In this document: positions 36,241 through 46,520 of the stretch, one piece after another
How positions within the stretch are numbered: the first letter of the stretch is position 1
How the letters are laid out: each line of letters opens with the position of its first letter
The notes under the pieces: generated by a model
The model's input: only the letters and a program-made list of their open reading frames with translations
Told to the model about the DNA's origin: nothing
Databases searched by the model: none
Source of the DNA: Garcia nutans
Taxonomy: Eukaryota; Streptophyta; Magnoliopsida; Malpighiales; Euphorbiaceae
Direction: 5' to 3'
Assembly (NCBI GenBank): GCA_947685225.1
Contig: CANTUV010000026.1
Span: 56,691,501 to 56,755,500 of the forward strand
Length of the DNA: 64,000 bases
Position numbers and translations under genes: made by a program

Positions 36241-39200
36241 AAAAAATATATATATATGACTATTTTAATTTTATATTTATAATTAAAGATAATAATAAAT
36301 ATAATATTAAAATAATTATTTATCTAATATAATTAATGTATAAATATTTTTTATTCGAATCAATTTGATTCATATATCATTATATTGATATATATATACA
36401 GACACACACACACACACACACAAGAGATTTTCTCTTACTTTTTCAATTAGTGAAAGACAATTAGATAAATGCTAGGCAGTAAACAACTTAAATTAATTTA
36501 GTTAGACAAAAGCACAAACTTGTTTTTTGTTTCATTAATTATTTTGGCAACTTTCTTTCGTCCGTCTTGCAATGCTTCTCGTGCAATTTCTTAATCACAC
36601 CTGTACAGGAATTTTGTGCTTATCATTGGAACAATTTGTTTAGTACAAATATGCTTCAACTCAGTTCAACAATGTTGTAATCTCAAATTAATTGAGAATG
36701 ATTATATAATTTTTTTTTAGCCATATAGATTTTTTTTTTCACTCGACATAATTTAAGACTATATTTTTAAATAAAAAAAATATAAGATCATTATAAATTA
36801 TTTTTATCTAAATTAATTTAGATATATTTTTATTTCTTCTAACTATGTCTACTTTAATTTATTGAATTTTTAACTTATATAAATAATTTGAAGGATGTCG
36901 CAGCAATTAAAATTAAATTTTTATTTTTGAATAAATTAAATTACAAAAGTGATAAATAAGATTGAACCTCAAGAAATTATTTACCTATTAAAATTCTTTT
37001 AGAACTAATAAAATAATTAAAACAAAAAAAAATAGAGTTGAGGAATTTTTGAAAACAAACTAAAAATTAAAATCCTGCAAATTAATTAAAAACTAATAAA
37101 TTACCAACATTAAAAACAATAAATAACAATTAAAATTATCTATGAGAGTGTATTTAGTTGAAAGAATAATTTCAATTTAATTCTTAAATTGATTATTGAC
37201 TCAAAGATTATTCTTCCTAGTTCTTCAATAAATAAATTCTAATATTGGACAAGCTTGTAGTTATCAATCATTATTTAATTATAAATTAATTAAAAAATAT
37301 ATTTTAGCTAATTATTGCCAATAACATATCATATAGAAATATATTTAAAATCTAATTATTGACAACTTTAAATATTAAAAAGATACGATTATATCCAATA
37401 AATTTAACTGCGTAATTTATTTAATTGGATTATATACTCCCTTAGTGTTATATATAATTGTCACTACTATTTAAAATATCAAAATAATTATAAATTTAAA
37501 AGTTTTGAATATTATATTATTTAACTAATTGAACAACTAGCTATTAATCAAATAATAAAATAATAGTTTAAATAAGCTACCAATAATATATAAATATTGA
37601 GAATTAAAGAAGAAAACAAATAAGTTGTTTAGATTTCAATTTGTAAAATGAATTTTAATAATCTTTTAACTAAATAGAAAATTAGTTGCTCAAAGTTGAA
37701 TAGAGAAAATGTCTATATATTGAAAAATATTCAGCAACTAAGAACGTGAATAATTGTTATGTAGGGTTACTGAATCCCTTAGCTTTTATATTTCAAAGTC
37801 TAAAAGATTCTTAATGTAAATCTAATTATGAAAAATAAAAATAATAAAAGAAACATAATTAATATCCTTAAATAATTTCTATCTAATAAGAAAATATAAG
37901 ATTAGATATATCTCAAAAATCTGCTTAAAATTTATGACTTCAGAATATTTCAAAAAGTAAGGATCAACGCTAGCTATCAATTTTATCTTATCTGAATCAG
38001 GCCTGATTCTGGTATTAACTTTGCCCAAAACTTATGCTCAAAGCCTCTGTGAATAATTTTCTTCATACATCTTCTCAATTCAGCTCACTAATTGATAATT
38101 TTTTTTCTCTTTTAAACTATTTTCTTTGCAAAAATATATCAAAATTAATAGTCATCTGATAACGAGTTTAAATTTGGCTTCAAATATAAACAAGATTTAC
38201 CTATTATCATAACTTGAGAAAATAATAAAGAAGAGCAATGATGGTCATATTTTTGCAAGATGAGTGATTGTGAGTTTTTCAACTAGATGATAGATCCACA
38301 TTTATTTTTCCATTTTTAATATAAGACAAATGGCGATCATTTTTTTAAAATTAAGTACAATTAGGAATATATGGTTATTAACATATTGTTTATTTTAATA
38401 GAATTAGAGAGAAAGAAAAGTAACAGAAATAATATTTTCTTCAATTTCTATAGTTTAGATGTTTAATTGAGAAAAAATATAATTTTTTTATGAAAATAAT
38501 ATTTTTCAAATGGTCAAAATAATTTTTTTCCTAAATGGTGATAAATGAGGAGAAATAAAGGGAGAAAATGTATTATATGAAATACTATTTATATTCTTAT
38601 TTTATTTAGATTGGTGAAAAAATAAGAATAAAATTATAAAAATATATCTTATAAATTTATTTATTTATTTAAATTAGAGAAGCCAAATATTATTTTGTTC
38701 ATTATTCAATTAAGGTTATTAAATATATTTAAAAAATTAAATTTTTTTATCTATTTTATTTATTAAGGTAAATTTAATTTTTTCTGTATAAATTAGTAGC
38801 CAAATAAAGTATAAAGAAAAAAAGGCACAAAAAGCAACAAGTTTATATAGAGAGAGAGAGAGAAATCCAATAAATTAGAAAGAAATTTTATTCCTGGAAC
38901 TAAATCATTTTACGAAGAAAATACAATATTTTGTAGAATATATTAAAACAGTAATTTCTTATGATGCTCTGCTGTCTTGTAATCCTTCTTGTGTTTCCCA
39001 AAATATTCATTTGATTTTCTCCACAACCACAAGAAATTAACCTCTCTGGTCTTTATCGGACCTTATAATATCTATAGGATTGCCATAGAAAGACATCTGA
39101 TAAATTAAATGCTAAAATTAGCGGTTGGATGCATAGAATTGATTAGTTCTTAATTAATTAATATAAATAAATTATATAATTAACATATAATTTAATAAAT

Positions 39201-39853
39201 TTTTTAAAAAATTAGATAATACTTATTTAATTAATTGGAGATTTTCATATATTATTTATAAATATAATATTTATTTATAGAAATATTAAGATTAAAAAAT
39301 TAATATGAAATACAAAAAAGAAATCTCTGTACGTAATTTTCTATTTATAATTCATATTAGTGACCTGAAGATATTGAAAATTTTTAAACCGTAAACTGAA
39401 ATGTCTTTCATTAATCATTATATTTTGACTAGTGATATAAATAACATAATTATTTGCACTTCAAAAAATAAGTTTTCGACCTTTTTTAAGTAAATTCTGA
39501 AATTGTACATTATGCATTTTTTAAGATAAAATCCTAATTAGATTGCTTAATTTTTTTTAACGTCAAATTTATTAATTAATCATTTTGGATACATAATATA
39601 TGCCTCTACTAAGCATAATGATATATATATATATATATACACTCATACATTGGCATAATGAAACCACAAATAGCTTGTCTTCTGAATATCTAATTTGAGT
39701 TCATAGTTAATTATAAATTATATAATAATAGTAAAATTTTCATTTTCTACACAAACGTTAACACTTTATCCTAAGTAATGAGACAATACAGAAACATTAA
39801 CACTTTATCCTAAGTAGTGAGACAACATAGAAAAAAAAAAGTCTTCTAGCATA
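36241..39853. other. AT-rich intergenic DNA
   Basis: About 3.6 kb without a gene. Simple repeats are (CA)n at about 36402-36422, (GA)n near 38850-38862 and (TA)n near 39622-39640. A 37-bp imperfect tandem duplication (aacactttatcctaagta) lies at about 39758-39830 immediately before the Stowaway element. No coding or RNA gene is seen. Confidence 0.6.
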
Positions 39854-40099
39854 CTACCTCCGTATCATTTACATAGAAAAAGTAAGATGGACACGAAAAT
39901 TAAGAAAATTTTATTTTTTCCATCTCTATTTACTTAAATACCCCTAAAAAAATATCCCTCAAATTAAACTTTTAAGGCAAGGGTATAAATGGTATTTTGT
40001 CTCATTCCACTCCCCAAAATTTACCTAAAATGGCATATTTTTTATATAAAAGATACATCAAAAAAGAAAATTTTCCCTATCTAAATGAAACGGAGGGAG
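39854..40099. mobile_element. Stowaway-type MITE (Tc1/mariner)
   Basis: Terminal inverted repeats ctacctccgtatcattta (left, 39854) and taaatgaaacggagggag (right, ending 40099), with TA on both sides (39852-39853 and 40100-40101). The CTCCCTCCGT terminus and TA target duplication are diagnostic of Stowaway. Length is 246 bp with no coding capacity. Confidence 0.9.
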
Positions 40100-40411
40100 T
40101 ATATTTTAAGTTTTTTAATTATTTAAAGTGGTACTAAACATTTCTTGTTTTGGAAAAAAATAATAGAATAAATCAAACCTTCAAAATTGCTATGAAATTG
40201 TACAAATATAAAGACAAAAAAGCTTTGGTTCTACAAGCGTTGCCTCGTTGAGCACCCAATGAAGAAACAAACTCTTATTGGCAGGATATCACATGGACAA
40301 ACTTTAATTGAAAATGTATATAACTATTTTTCTTTTGAGACAAAAAAAAACTATATAACTATTATATAGTAAATATATTGCTAATTTTTTTGCATGGTAT
40401 AAATCAGCATT

Positions 40412-41533
40412 GTATATATATTTTTTCTCTCTCTCTTTTTCTCTATAGGGGTTTATCGTCTCCTTGCTCCACTCATTTCGGCAGCCCTAGATTCTCTTTC
40501 TACGGTAGTCTTGAATGTTTATTTAGTTTCTTTTTCTGTTTATTTGGCCATAGATAAATCAGATCAAAAAAATTTCTTTCTGATTTTTTTATTTTTCACC
40601 TCTTACGATCTAAACTTCAAGATGCTTCTTGTGATTGGTGGTTCTCTCGATTTAGAGCTTATCTCCAATTTAGGAGAGTTGGCGGATTATAAGATATTTA
40701 GGAGATTCAAGGTGGCTTCAAGCTCCCCATAAGTGTTTCTCTCTTCTCCTATCATGATGGTAGCTCTTTAGTTAGCAGAGTTCCTTATGAGCTTGTTTCT
40801 TGGTATGTTTATGAGGAAGTGACACCAACAGTGCTTCATTTTGTTCAATTTTGGCTCATCTGTTTTGTTATATATGAGCCTCATAAGGTATTGCTATAGA
40901 GAAGGTTTAATCCTCCATTTGCCTCATTCACTTTGTTTTTTTATTCTAAAGTAGAGTAGGATTATAGATTTGAGGAGAATTTTTGGCTTTTTTTTCCTTT
41001 TATGTTGCCTAAGAGCCCTCAAGGGGTTTGTTTTCTTGTTGTGTTTGTTGTTTTGTGTGGAAAGATTGTATTGCTGCCGAATTTTATTGAGTATCTCACA
41101 TTGATAAAATATAATAAATGTGAGCTCCTTATAATAGATTGAGTAAATCTCACCTCATGAGCTAGTTTTTGAAATTGAATTAAGTCCAAATTCATTTTCT
41201 CAATATGGTATCAAAGCGACGATCTAATATCTCAATGTTGGGTCATCCGCAAATGTCTAGTCCTGCAAACTTCACACTTCAAATTTTTTATCTTTGCTCG
41301 GCATTAGGTGTGAGAGGGTGCGTTGAATATCTTACGTTGATTAAATATAATAAATGTGAATTCCTTATAATGGATTGGACAAATCTCACCTCATGAGCTA
41401 ACTTTTAAAATTGATTTAAACCCAAGTTTATTTTCTCAACTTATTTAATTTTTTTCTCTTTTTATTTTATTTAAAAGCCACTTGTAACCATATTTAACTT
41501 TAATGATATTTTCTTATTTTTGATTTAAAAAAA
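40412..41533 (+). mobile_element. Probable internally deleted LINE, interrupted by a TRIM
   Basis: The 5' end has a pyrimidine-rich start and a segment (gtttatcgtctccttgctcc, then cggcagccctagattctctt) like plant L1 5' leaders. The 3' end (after the TRIM) has taaccatatttaactttaat and a T-rich region ending in a short A run, like LINE 3' ends. A direct repeat cagcatt at 40405-40411 and 41534-41540 may be the target-site duplication. No ORF1 or reverse transcriptase remains. The assignment is tentative. Confidence 0.42.
41085..41440 (+). mobile_element. TRIM (terminal-repeat retrotransposon in miniature)
   Basis: Two direct ~120-bp LTRs are at about 41085-41204 and 41320-41440, sharing blocks such as aaatctcacctcatgagcta. 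After the first LTR is a primer-binding site tggtatcaaagc (41206-41217), nearly matching the usual TGGTATCAGAGC that pairs with initiator tRNA-Met. Before the second LTR is a purine-rich gtgagagggtg. The internal domain is only ~115 bp and non-coding, as expected for TRIMs. LTR divergence indicates an old insertion; target-site duplication boundaries are ambiguous. Confidence 0.85.
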
Positions 41534-41540
41534 CAGCATT

Positions 41541-41822
41541 ACATTCATTAGAAAAATGTCAAACAGTGTTTGGGATATTGAATTAATTATTCCTATGGCT
41601 ATGATCTTAACAATAGAATACGTTATTAATTAGATGTAAAATTAGGATTTTATTGTTTGTGATTAGGCGCAATTGACAAGCCAAAGCCAACTCAATTGCA
41701 ATAAACAAAAGCCCTTTTCCAACTAGGAAGAAAGCAACATCAACTTTTTTCATTTTTGCCACGACCAAGATCAAGTGCGCTTCGTCTTTTGTACGGTCAC
41801 TTTAGTTGGCCAAGTAAATAAT
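41541..41822. other. Short intergenic spacer
   Basis: About 280 bases between the LINE/TRIM composite and the foldback palindrome. No feature is recognised. Confidence 0.5.
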
Positions 41823-41959
41823 GAATAATTATATGTACAACAAGCCAATTGAATTTTTACACGTAGACTAAATATGATTCATATTTAGTCTACGTGTAAA
41901 AATTCAATTGACTTGTTGTAGGCATTTATTGCTACAACCGTTGTAGCATATAATTATTC
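41823..41959. repeat. Foldback element with a 42-nt near-perfect palindrome
   Basis: Arms 41836-41877 and 41879-41920 are inverted copies with one mismatch in 42 and a one-base centre (41878). A further 13-nt pair, gaataattatatg (41823-41835) and catataattattc (41947-41959), extends the symmetry outside. A 26-base insertion lies only on the right, itself containing a small hairpin gctacaaccgttgtagc (41931-41947). This is probably a small MITE-like foldback element. Cruciform or hairpin formation is possible. Confidence 0.85.
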
Positions 41960-43358
41960 GTAAATAATAGTGCCATTGCATTTGCATTTTTAAACATTAC
42001 GCTTTACACTTTCCTAATTGTTGGGAAACAATTAATCAATACTTTTATTAGTTTAATTACAATTAGAATTCAAACTCATAATCTTGATATTACTAAATCT
42101 TGAAATTTATAATTAATAATTTAATGATATCATTAAATCTTGAAATTTATATTTTGCTGATATTAAAAATTTTGAATTGAAACTGTGTACTAAACTAAAA
42201 GTTTACCCAAAGTTTATTGATAATTTATTAATATTTTAATTTAATGTCTCTCAATTATTTAAAGAATAAGAAAAAATTAAATTTTGATGTAAGTTTAATT
42301 AAATTATTAAGTGTTGGATCCCATTAAAATTTTAAATAAATTAAGACATATGTAATTATTAATTTTTAGTTGGTTATAATCCTTAATTTATATAAATGTA
42401 GTTATAAAAATTGCAATTTAATCTTAATCAGGCTAATGCCACACTATCACTTATATATATGATGAAAGGGTAAGTACTAATATAACTATCAATTCATATT
42501 GTTTTTCAATTTTACACCTAAAAAAGCCAAAAATATTTTAATTTTCTCTTTCTCTTTTTTTTTCTTTGCTTAAACAGCTAAGTAATTGAATAAATCTTTT
42601 AATTTTTTTATTTTCATTAAAATTAATTTTAAATTTAATAATATATATTTATGAACTCAATATAAAGATTTCAATTCACATTGATTCATTATCTTTTCTT
42701 ATTTTATTTTATTCAGTAATTCTATCAATATTTGAAAACTTTAAATTCGAAATTATTATAATTTATAAAATGAAAAAAATCAATAAAATCACTAAAATCA
42801 AGTGTATATTTTAATTATTACAAATATAATTTTCACAATTTATTGACACTTCAGTGAATATATGTATAAATTATTAATTAATCATACACCCAGTGTCTTA
42901 GGCGAAATTAATTTCCCCAAAATAATAAAACAATATATAAGTAGGATCTTCTGCAAAGATGCTCAATTTGGCTTGTAAATAATAATAAACAGAATAAACG
43001 AAATAAGAACAATAAACAATTAAATATATACCAAGTAATACAACACAACATTGAAAGTGATTCCCTAAAAAAATTATGAAAATAAACTCTGCATTTTAAC
43101 ATACACGTCTGTCTTCACAAATTATACAGTTAGGACGCCGGATAGAACAAGTCATCTTTGTTTTTAACACCACCACTTGGCGTTCTCCCATTAGAGCCGG
43201 CCCACCTTCTACTTCCTTAAAATACTTCAATCTTCTCTTCTCCTTCACTTCCCATTTCAAGATTTTCAAGAACCATCCAACCCATCATCGTTTTCAAGAA
43301 CCGAAAACCCAAGAAAACAGAGTATTACTCTGTTTGGTTCCCAAGAAAATTAAAGAAA
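41960..43358. other. Intergenic region and VAPYRIN promoter
   Basis: AT-rich to about 43100, then more balanced sequence with a CT-rich leader (cttctcttctccttcacttc at about 43232) before the VAPYRIN ATG. A TATA-like ttaaaata lies near 43217. No gene is seen. Confidence 0.55.
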
Positions 43359-44978
43359 ATGGACCGGCTCATAAGCTTGGAGCCATCAAATATGGTAGCA
43401 ATCAGAATCCAGCCGGGCCAGAAATGCTATGGAGAGTTAACTCTACGCAATGTTATGTATACTATGCCAGTAGCTTTCAGAATTCAACCCATTAACAAAA
43501 CTCGATACTCTGTAAAGCCACAATCAGGAATTATATCTCCTTTATCTATTTTAACAATAGAAATCACTTACCATCTCCTTCCTGGCACAACCATTCTTCC
43601 AGAAACGCTTCCTCATTGTGAGGATGCGTTTCTTTTACATAGTGTTGTTGTTCCTGGCGCTTCAATTAAAGATAACACTTCCAATTTTGAATCTGTTCCT
43701 CTAGATTGGTTCACAGCAAAGAAAAAACAAGTCTTTATTGATAGTGGAATCAAGATTATGTTTGTTGGATCGCCAATTTTAGCTCAATTAGTTACAAATG
43801 GATACATGGATGAAATTAGAGAAGTGCTTGAAAGAAGTGACCCATCTTGGAATCCTGCCGATTCAACTGATTCTGATGGACGAACTCTGCTTCACATAGC
43901 TATAACTCAGGGCCGTCCTGATATTGTTCAATTACTTCTTGAATTCGACCCAGATTTGGAGCTTCAAAGCCGATCAGGGTCTACTCCACTAGAGGCAGCT
44001 GCAGAAGCTGGCGAGTCTTTAACAGTCGAGCTATTATTATCTCGTAAAGTGAGTTTGGAAAGAAAGGAGTCCTCTGTTTTTGGTCCAATTCACTTTGCAG
44101 CCAGTGGCGTTCATTTAGAAGTGCTAAGGCTTCTTTTGCTTAAAGGGGCTGATGTTGATTCACTCACTAAAGATGGTCGCACCGCCTTACATCTCGCCGT
44201 TGAAGAGTGGAGACGGGATTGTGCTCGTCTTTTATTAGCTAGCGGAGCTAAAACCGATATTCGAGACATAACAGAAGGAAATACTCCATTGCATATAGCT
44301 GCTAGGCTAGGAGATGATGGTATGGTCAAGTTGTTATTACAAAAGGGTGCAAATAAAGATATCAGAAATAAAAATTTGGAAACTGCTTACAATGTTGCTG
44401 TAGAATATGGACATAGTCGTCTCTTTGATGTTTTGAAGTTAGGTGATAGCTTGTGTATTGCAGCTAGGAAAGGAGAAGAAAGAAGTGTACTAAAACTAAT
44501 TGAAAATGGAGCATCAATTAATGGGCGTGACCAACATGGATGGACAGCATTACACAGAGCAGCATTTAAGGGAAAAATTGAAGTTGTGAGAGCTTTAATT
44601 GATAAAGGAATTGAAATTGATGCTAAAGATGAAGATGGGTATACTCCATTACATTGCGCAGTCGAGTCAGGCCACGCAGATGTTATTGAATTGTTAGTGA
44701 AAAGAGGTGCTGATGTTGAAGCTAGAACTAACAAAGGTGTCACTGCTTTACAAATTGCTGAGTCTTTACATTACGTTGGGATTATCAGAGTGCTTATTCA
44801 TAGTGGTGCTGCTAAAGATGGTGTAACGCAAGGTGTTGCTATGGTGCACCTTCCTTTTGCGAAAGGTGTGGCTATCGGCACGGAGGCGCAGAAGAATATC
44901 AAGAAAAGGCCGCCGAGAACTAGAGCTCTTACCCGTAGCTTTGATCAGTCTTTACCATTAGCTGTGCTTCAGGTTTAG
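43359..44978 (+). CDS. VPY: VAPYRIN: MSP (VAP-like) domain plus ankyrin repeats, arbuscular mycorrhiza protein
   Basis: A single-exon 539-residue protein. The N-terminal MSP/VAP domain (about 1-145) starts MDRLISLEPSNMVAIRIQPG and includes GELTLRNVMYTMPVAFRIQP and KPQSGIISPL, which are highly typical of VAPYRIN. About ten to eleven ankyrin repeats follow (about 150-500), with motifs such as DGRTLLHIAITQGRPDIVQL, DGRTALHLAVEEWRRDCARL and QHGWTALHRAAFKGKIEVV. A short basic tail ends in LPLAVLQV. Length agrees with Medicago and Petunia (PAM1) VAPYRIN. In those plants the protein is needed for fungal entry into root cells and arbuscule formation, localises to mobile puncta and probably works in exocytic trafficking. 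The coding sequence is intact, so the gene is probably functional. Induction on symbiosis is expected but not shown by the sequence. Confidence 0.96.
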   Translation: MDRLISLEPSNMVAIRIQPGQKCYGELTLRNVMYTMPVAFRIQPINKTRYSVKPQSGIISPLSILTIEITYHLLPGTTILPETLPHCEDAFLLHSVVVPGASIKDNTSNFESVPLDWFTAKKKQVFIDSGIKIMFVGSPILAQLVTNGYMDEIREVLERSDPSWNPADSTDSDGRTLLHIAITQGRPDIVQLLLEFDPDLELQSRSGSTPLEAAAEAGESLTVELLLSRKVSLERKESSVFGPIHFAASGVHLEVLRLLLLKGADVDSLTKDGRTALHLAVEEWRRDCARLLLASGAKTDIRDITEGNTPLHIAARLGDDGMVKLLLQKGANKDIRNKNLETAYNVAVEYGHSRLFDVLKLGDSLCIAARKGEERSVLKLIENGASINGRDQHGWTALHRAAFKGKIEVVRALIDKGIEIDAKDEDGYTPLHCAVESGHADVIELLVKRGADVEARTNKGVTALQIAESLHYVGIIRVLIHSGAAKDGVTQGVAMVHLPFAKGVAIGTEAQKNIKKRPPRTRALTRSFDQSLPLAVLQV

Positions 44979-46122
44979 TAATGAGTTTTTGTTTAAAGCT
45001 TAAATCGATACTTTTTCTGTTTTGGGGGGGGAAGATTTGTGGAAGAAATTTGTACATTACATACAAATTAATGTTCAGTACATATTTTGTTATTAATTAA
45101 TGTTTTTTTTAATGAAATGTAGTATATGCACATTATCCTTTCTTTCGTTTGATAAACATGACCATATGTAATAAATCGATAAGATTGTACAATGCAGAGT
45201 ATATACACATATGGAATTTGTTCTTGCATGTATTCATCAATGATTGTTATCTTAGAACTTAATCTTGATTTATATATGTGATCAGCTGGTTTGAAAAAAA
45301 TATTTTTAATTGTTTAAATAATCATATAATAAATGATTAAATCTGAAATTATTCAAAAGCAATTAACGTTCAATTAATAAATTTTTTTTTCTAACCATAT
45401 TTTAGAGAAAGATAAATTAAGAGGCATAAAAATATGCAAGGAAAGATTTCAAAACTATCATCAAAGCTACATCATCAAGAAAAAATAACATAAATTTAAA
45501 ATGTATAATAGGAAGAAATGGGCATTTGTTTCTTTCCTTCCACATCAAGTATGGATCTTATATTTCTCATCTGATAATATTATTCTCTTATAGTTTATAA
45601 TATAATCAAATTAATTGAAGCAATATAAATAAATAAAAAAGAACAATTGTCAGCATCATGATCATAATGGAGAGAATTAAGGAGTATAACTAGGGAGTTT
45701 TTGGTTGTTGCACCAATTTATCTCTAATTATTTCTTGGAAAAAAAGGGAATGACTATATAAATTAATTTACAAATTGTTACTTGATCAATTGTGGCTTGT
45801 AAGAAAGGCAGGACCTCCAATACATTTTTAAAATTTTCACTTTTTATGTAGAATATTTTAGTCATTTTATTATAAATTCATAATAAATTTATTATAAATT
45901 ATGTAAAATTTATAAACTCATGATAAACTCAAATAAACTCATTATAAATTAATAAAAATATAATATTTTGATAAATATTTTATAAATTCTAATATTTTAC
46001 TAAATAATTTATAAAAATAATAAATTTAAAATTATTTCTATTTTTTTATTTTTGTCAAAAGTCCAAACAAGATATATGAATATGAGGCCCAATAAGTCCC
46101 TATTTGTTTTGGCCATCGAGAT
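44979..46122. other. VPY 3' region and AT-rich spacer
   Basis: The first ~150 bases are the VAPYRIN 3' UTR, including a G run at about 45024-45031. The rest is AT-rich and non-coding, with the second copy of a dispersed repeat at about 45810-46045. Confidence 0.6.
45810..46045. repeat. Dispersed AT-rich repeat, copy 2 (reverse orientation)
   Basis: Diverged reverse-complement relative of 33911-34199, recognisable by attataaattcataataa-type motifs and a shared tattttgataaatattttat block. Confidence 0.48.
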
Positions 46123-46512
46123 TAAGGGTGTACACGGGCCAGGTCGGGCAGGCCCGATTTTTTTAAAATTAAAAAAATAATTTTTTTTTAAATTTTAATA
46201 AAAATTACCTATAAAAATTACTTTAAAATTTTATTATACTAAATTATATCTAATAATATATAAATTATTATATCATTTTTTATATATAATATTTTAAAAA
46301 AATAAATTATCAAAATATAAATTTAAAAAAATTTAAAAAATATAAAAAAATTAATATCTCGGGCTGGGTCGGGCCGGCTCGAGATTTTTTATCCCAACCT
46401 GAGGCCCGACCTGAGCATAGCTCGGGTTGAATTTTGAAGCCCGTGGCCCGACCCTAGTATAGGTTTGGGTCGAGCCGGATTTTTCGGGCCACGGGCTGCA
46501 TGAACAGCCCTA
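46123..46512. mobile_element. hAT-type MITE
   Basis: A ~390-bp non-coding element whose GC-rich ends contain many cgggcc/ggcccg words around an AT-rich centre. The left end is taagggtgtacacgggcc and the right end ggctgcatgaacagccctaa; the terminal bases are inverted with mismatches. An exact 8-bp target duplication atcgagat flanks it (46115-46122 and 46513-46520), the size made by hAT transposases. The termini resemble the common plant TAGGG(T/C)TGTTCATGGGCC hAT family. Confidence 0.85.
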
Positions 46513-46520
46513 ATCGAGAT

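Noticed and set aside
40511..40732. 73-residue plus-strand frame in the LINE-like leader
   Set aside because: No similarity to ORF1 or any family is recognisable; treated as non-coding leader.
41836..41920. Plant microRNA precursor
   Set aside because: A one-base loop and near-perfect pairing over the whole arm do not fit a processed plant pri-miRNA; a foldback DNA element is simpler.
43145..43152. CTTC-type mycorrhiza-responsive element in the VPY promoter (gaacaagt)
   Set aside because: It differs by one base from the reverse complement of TCTTGTTC, and such 8-mers are common; no AW-box or P1BS partner was found nearby.
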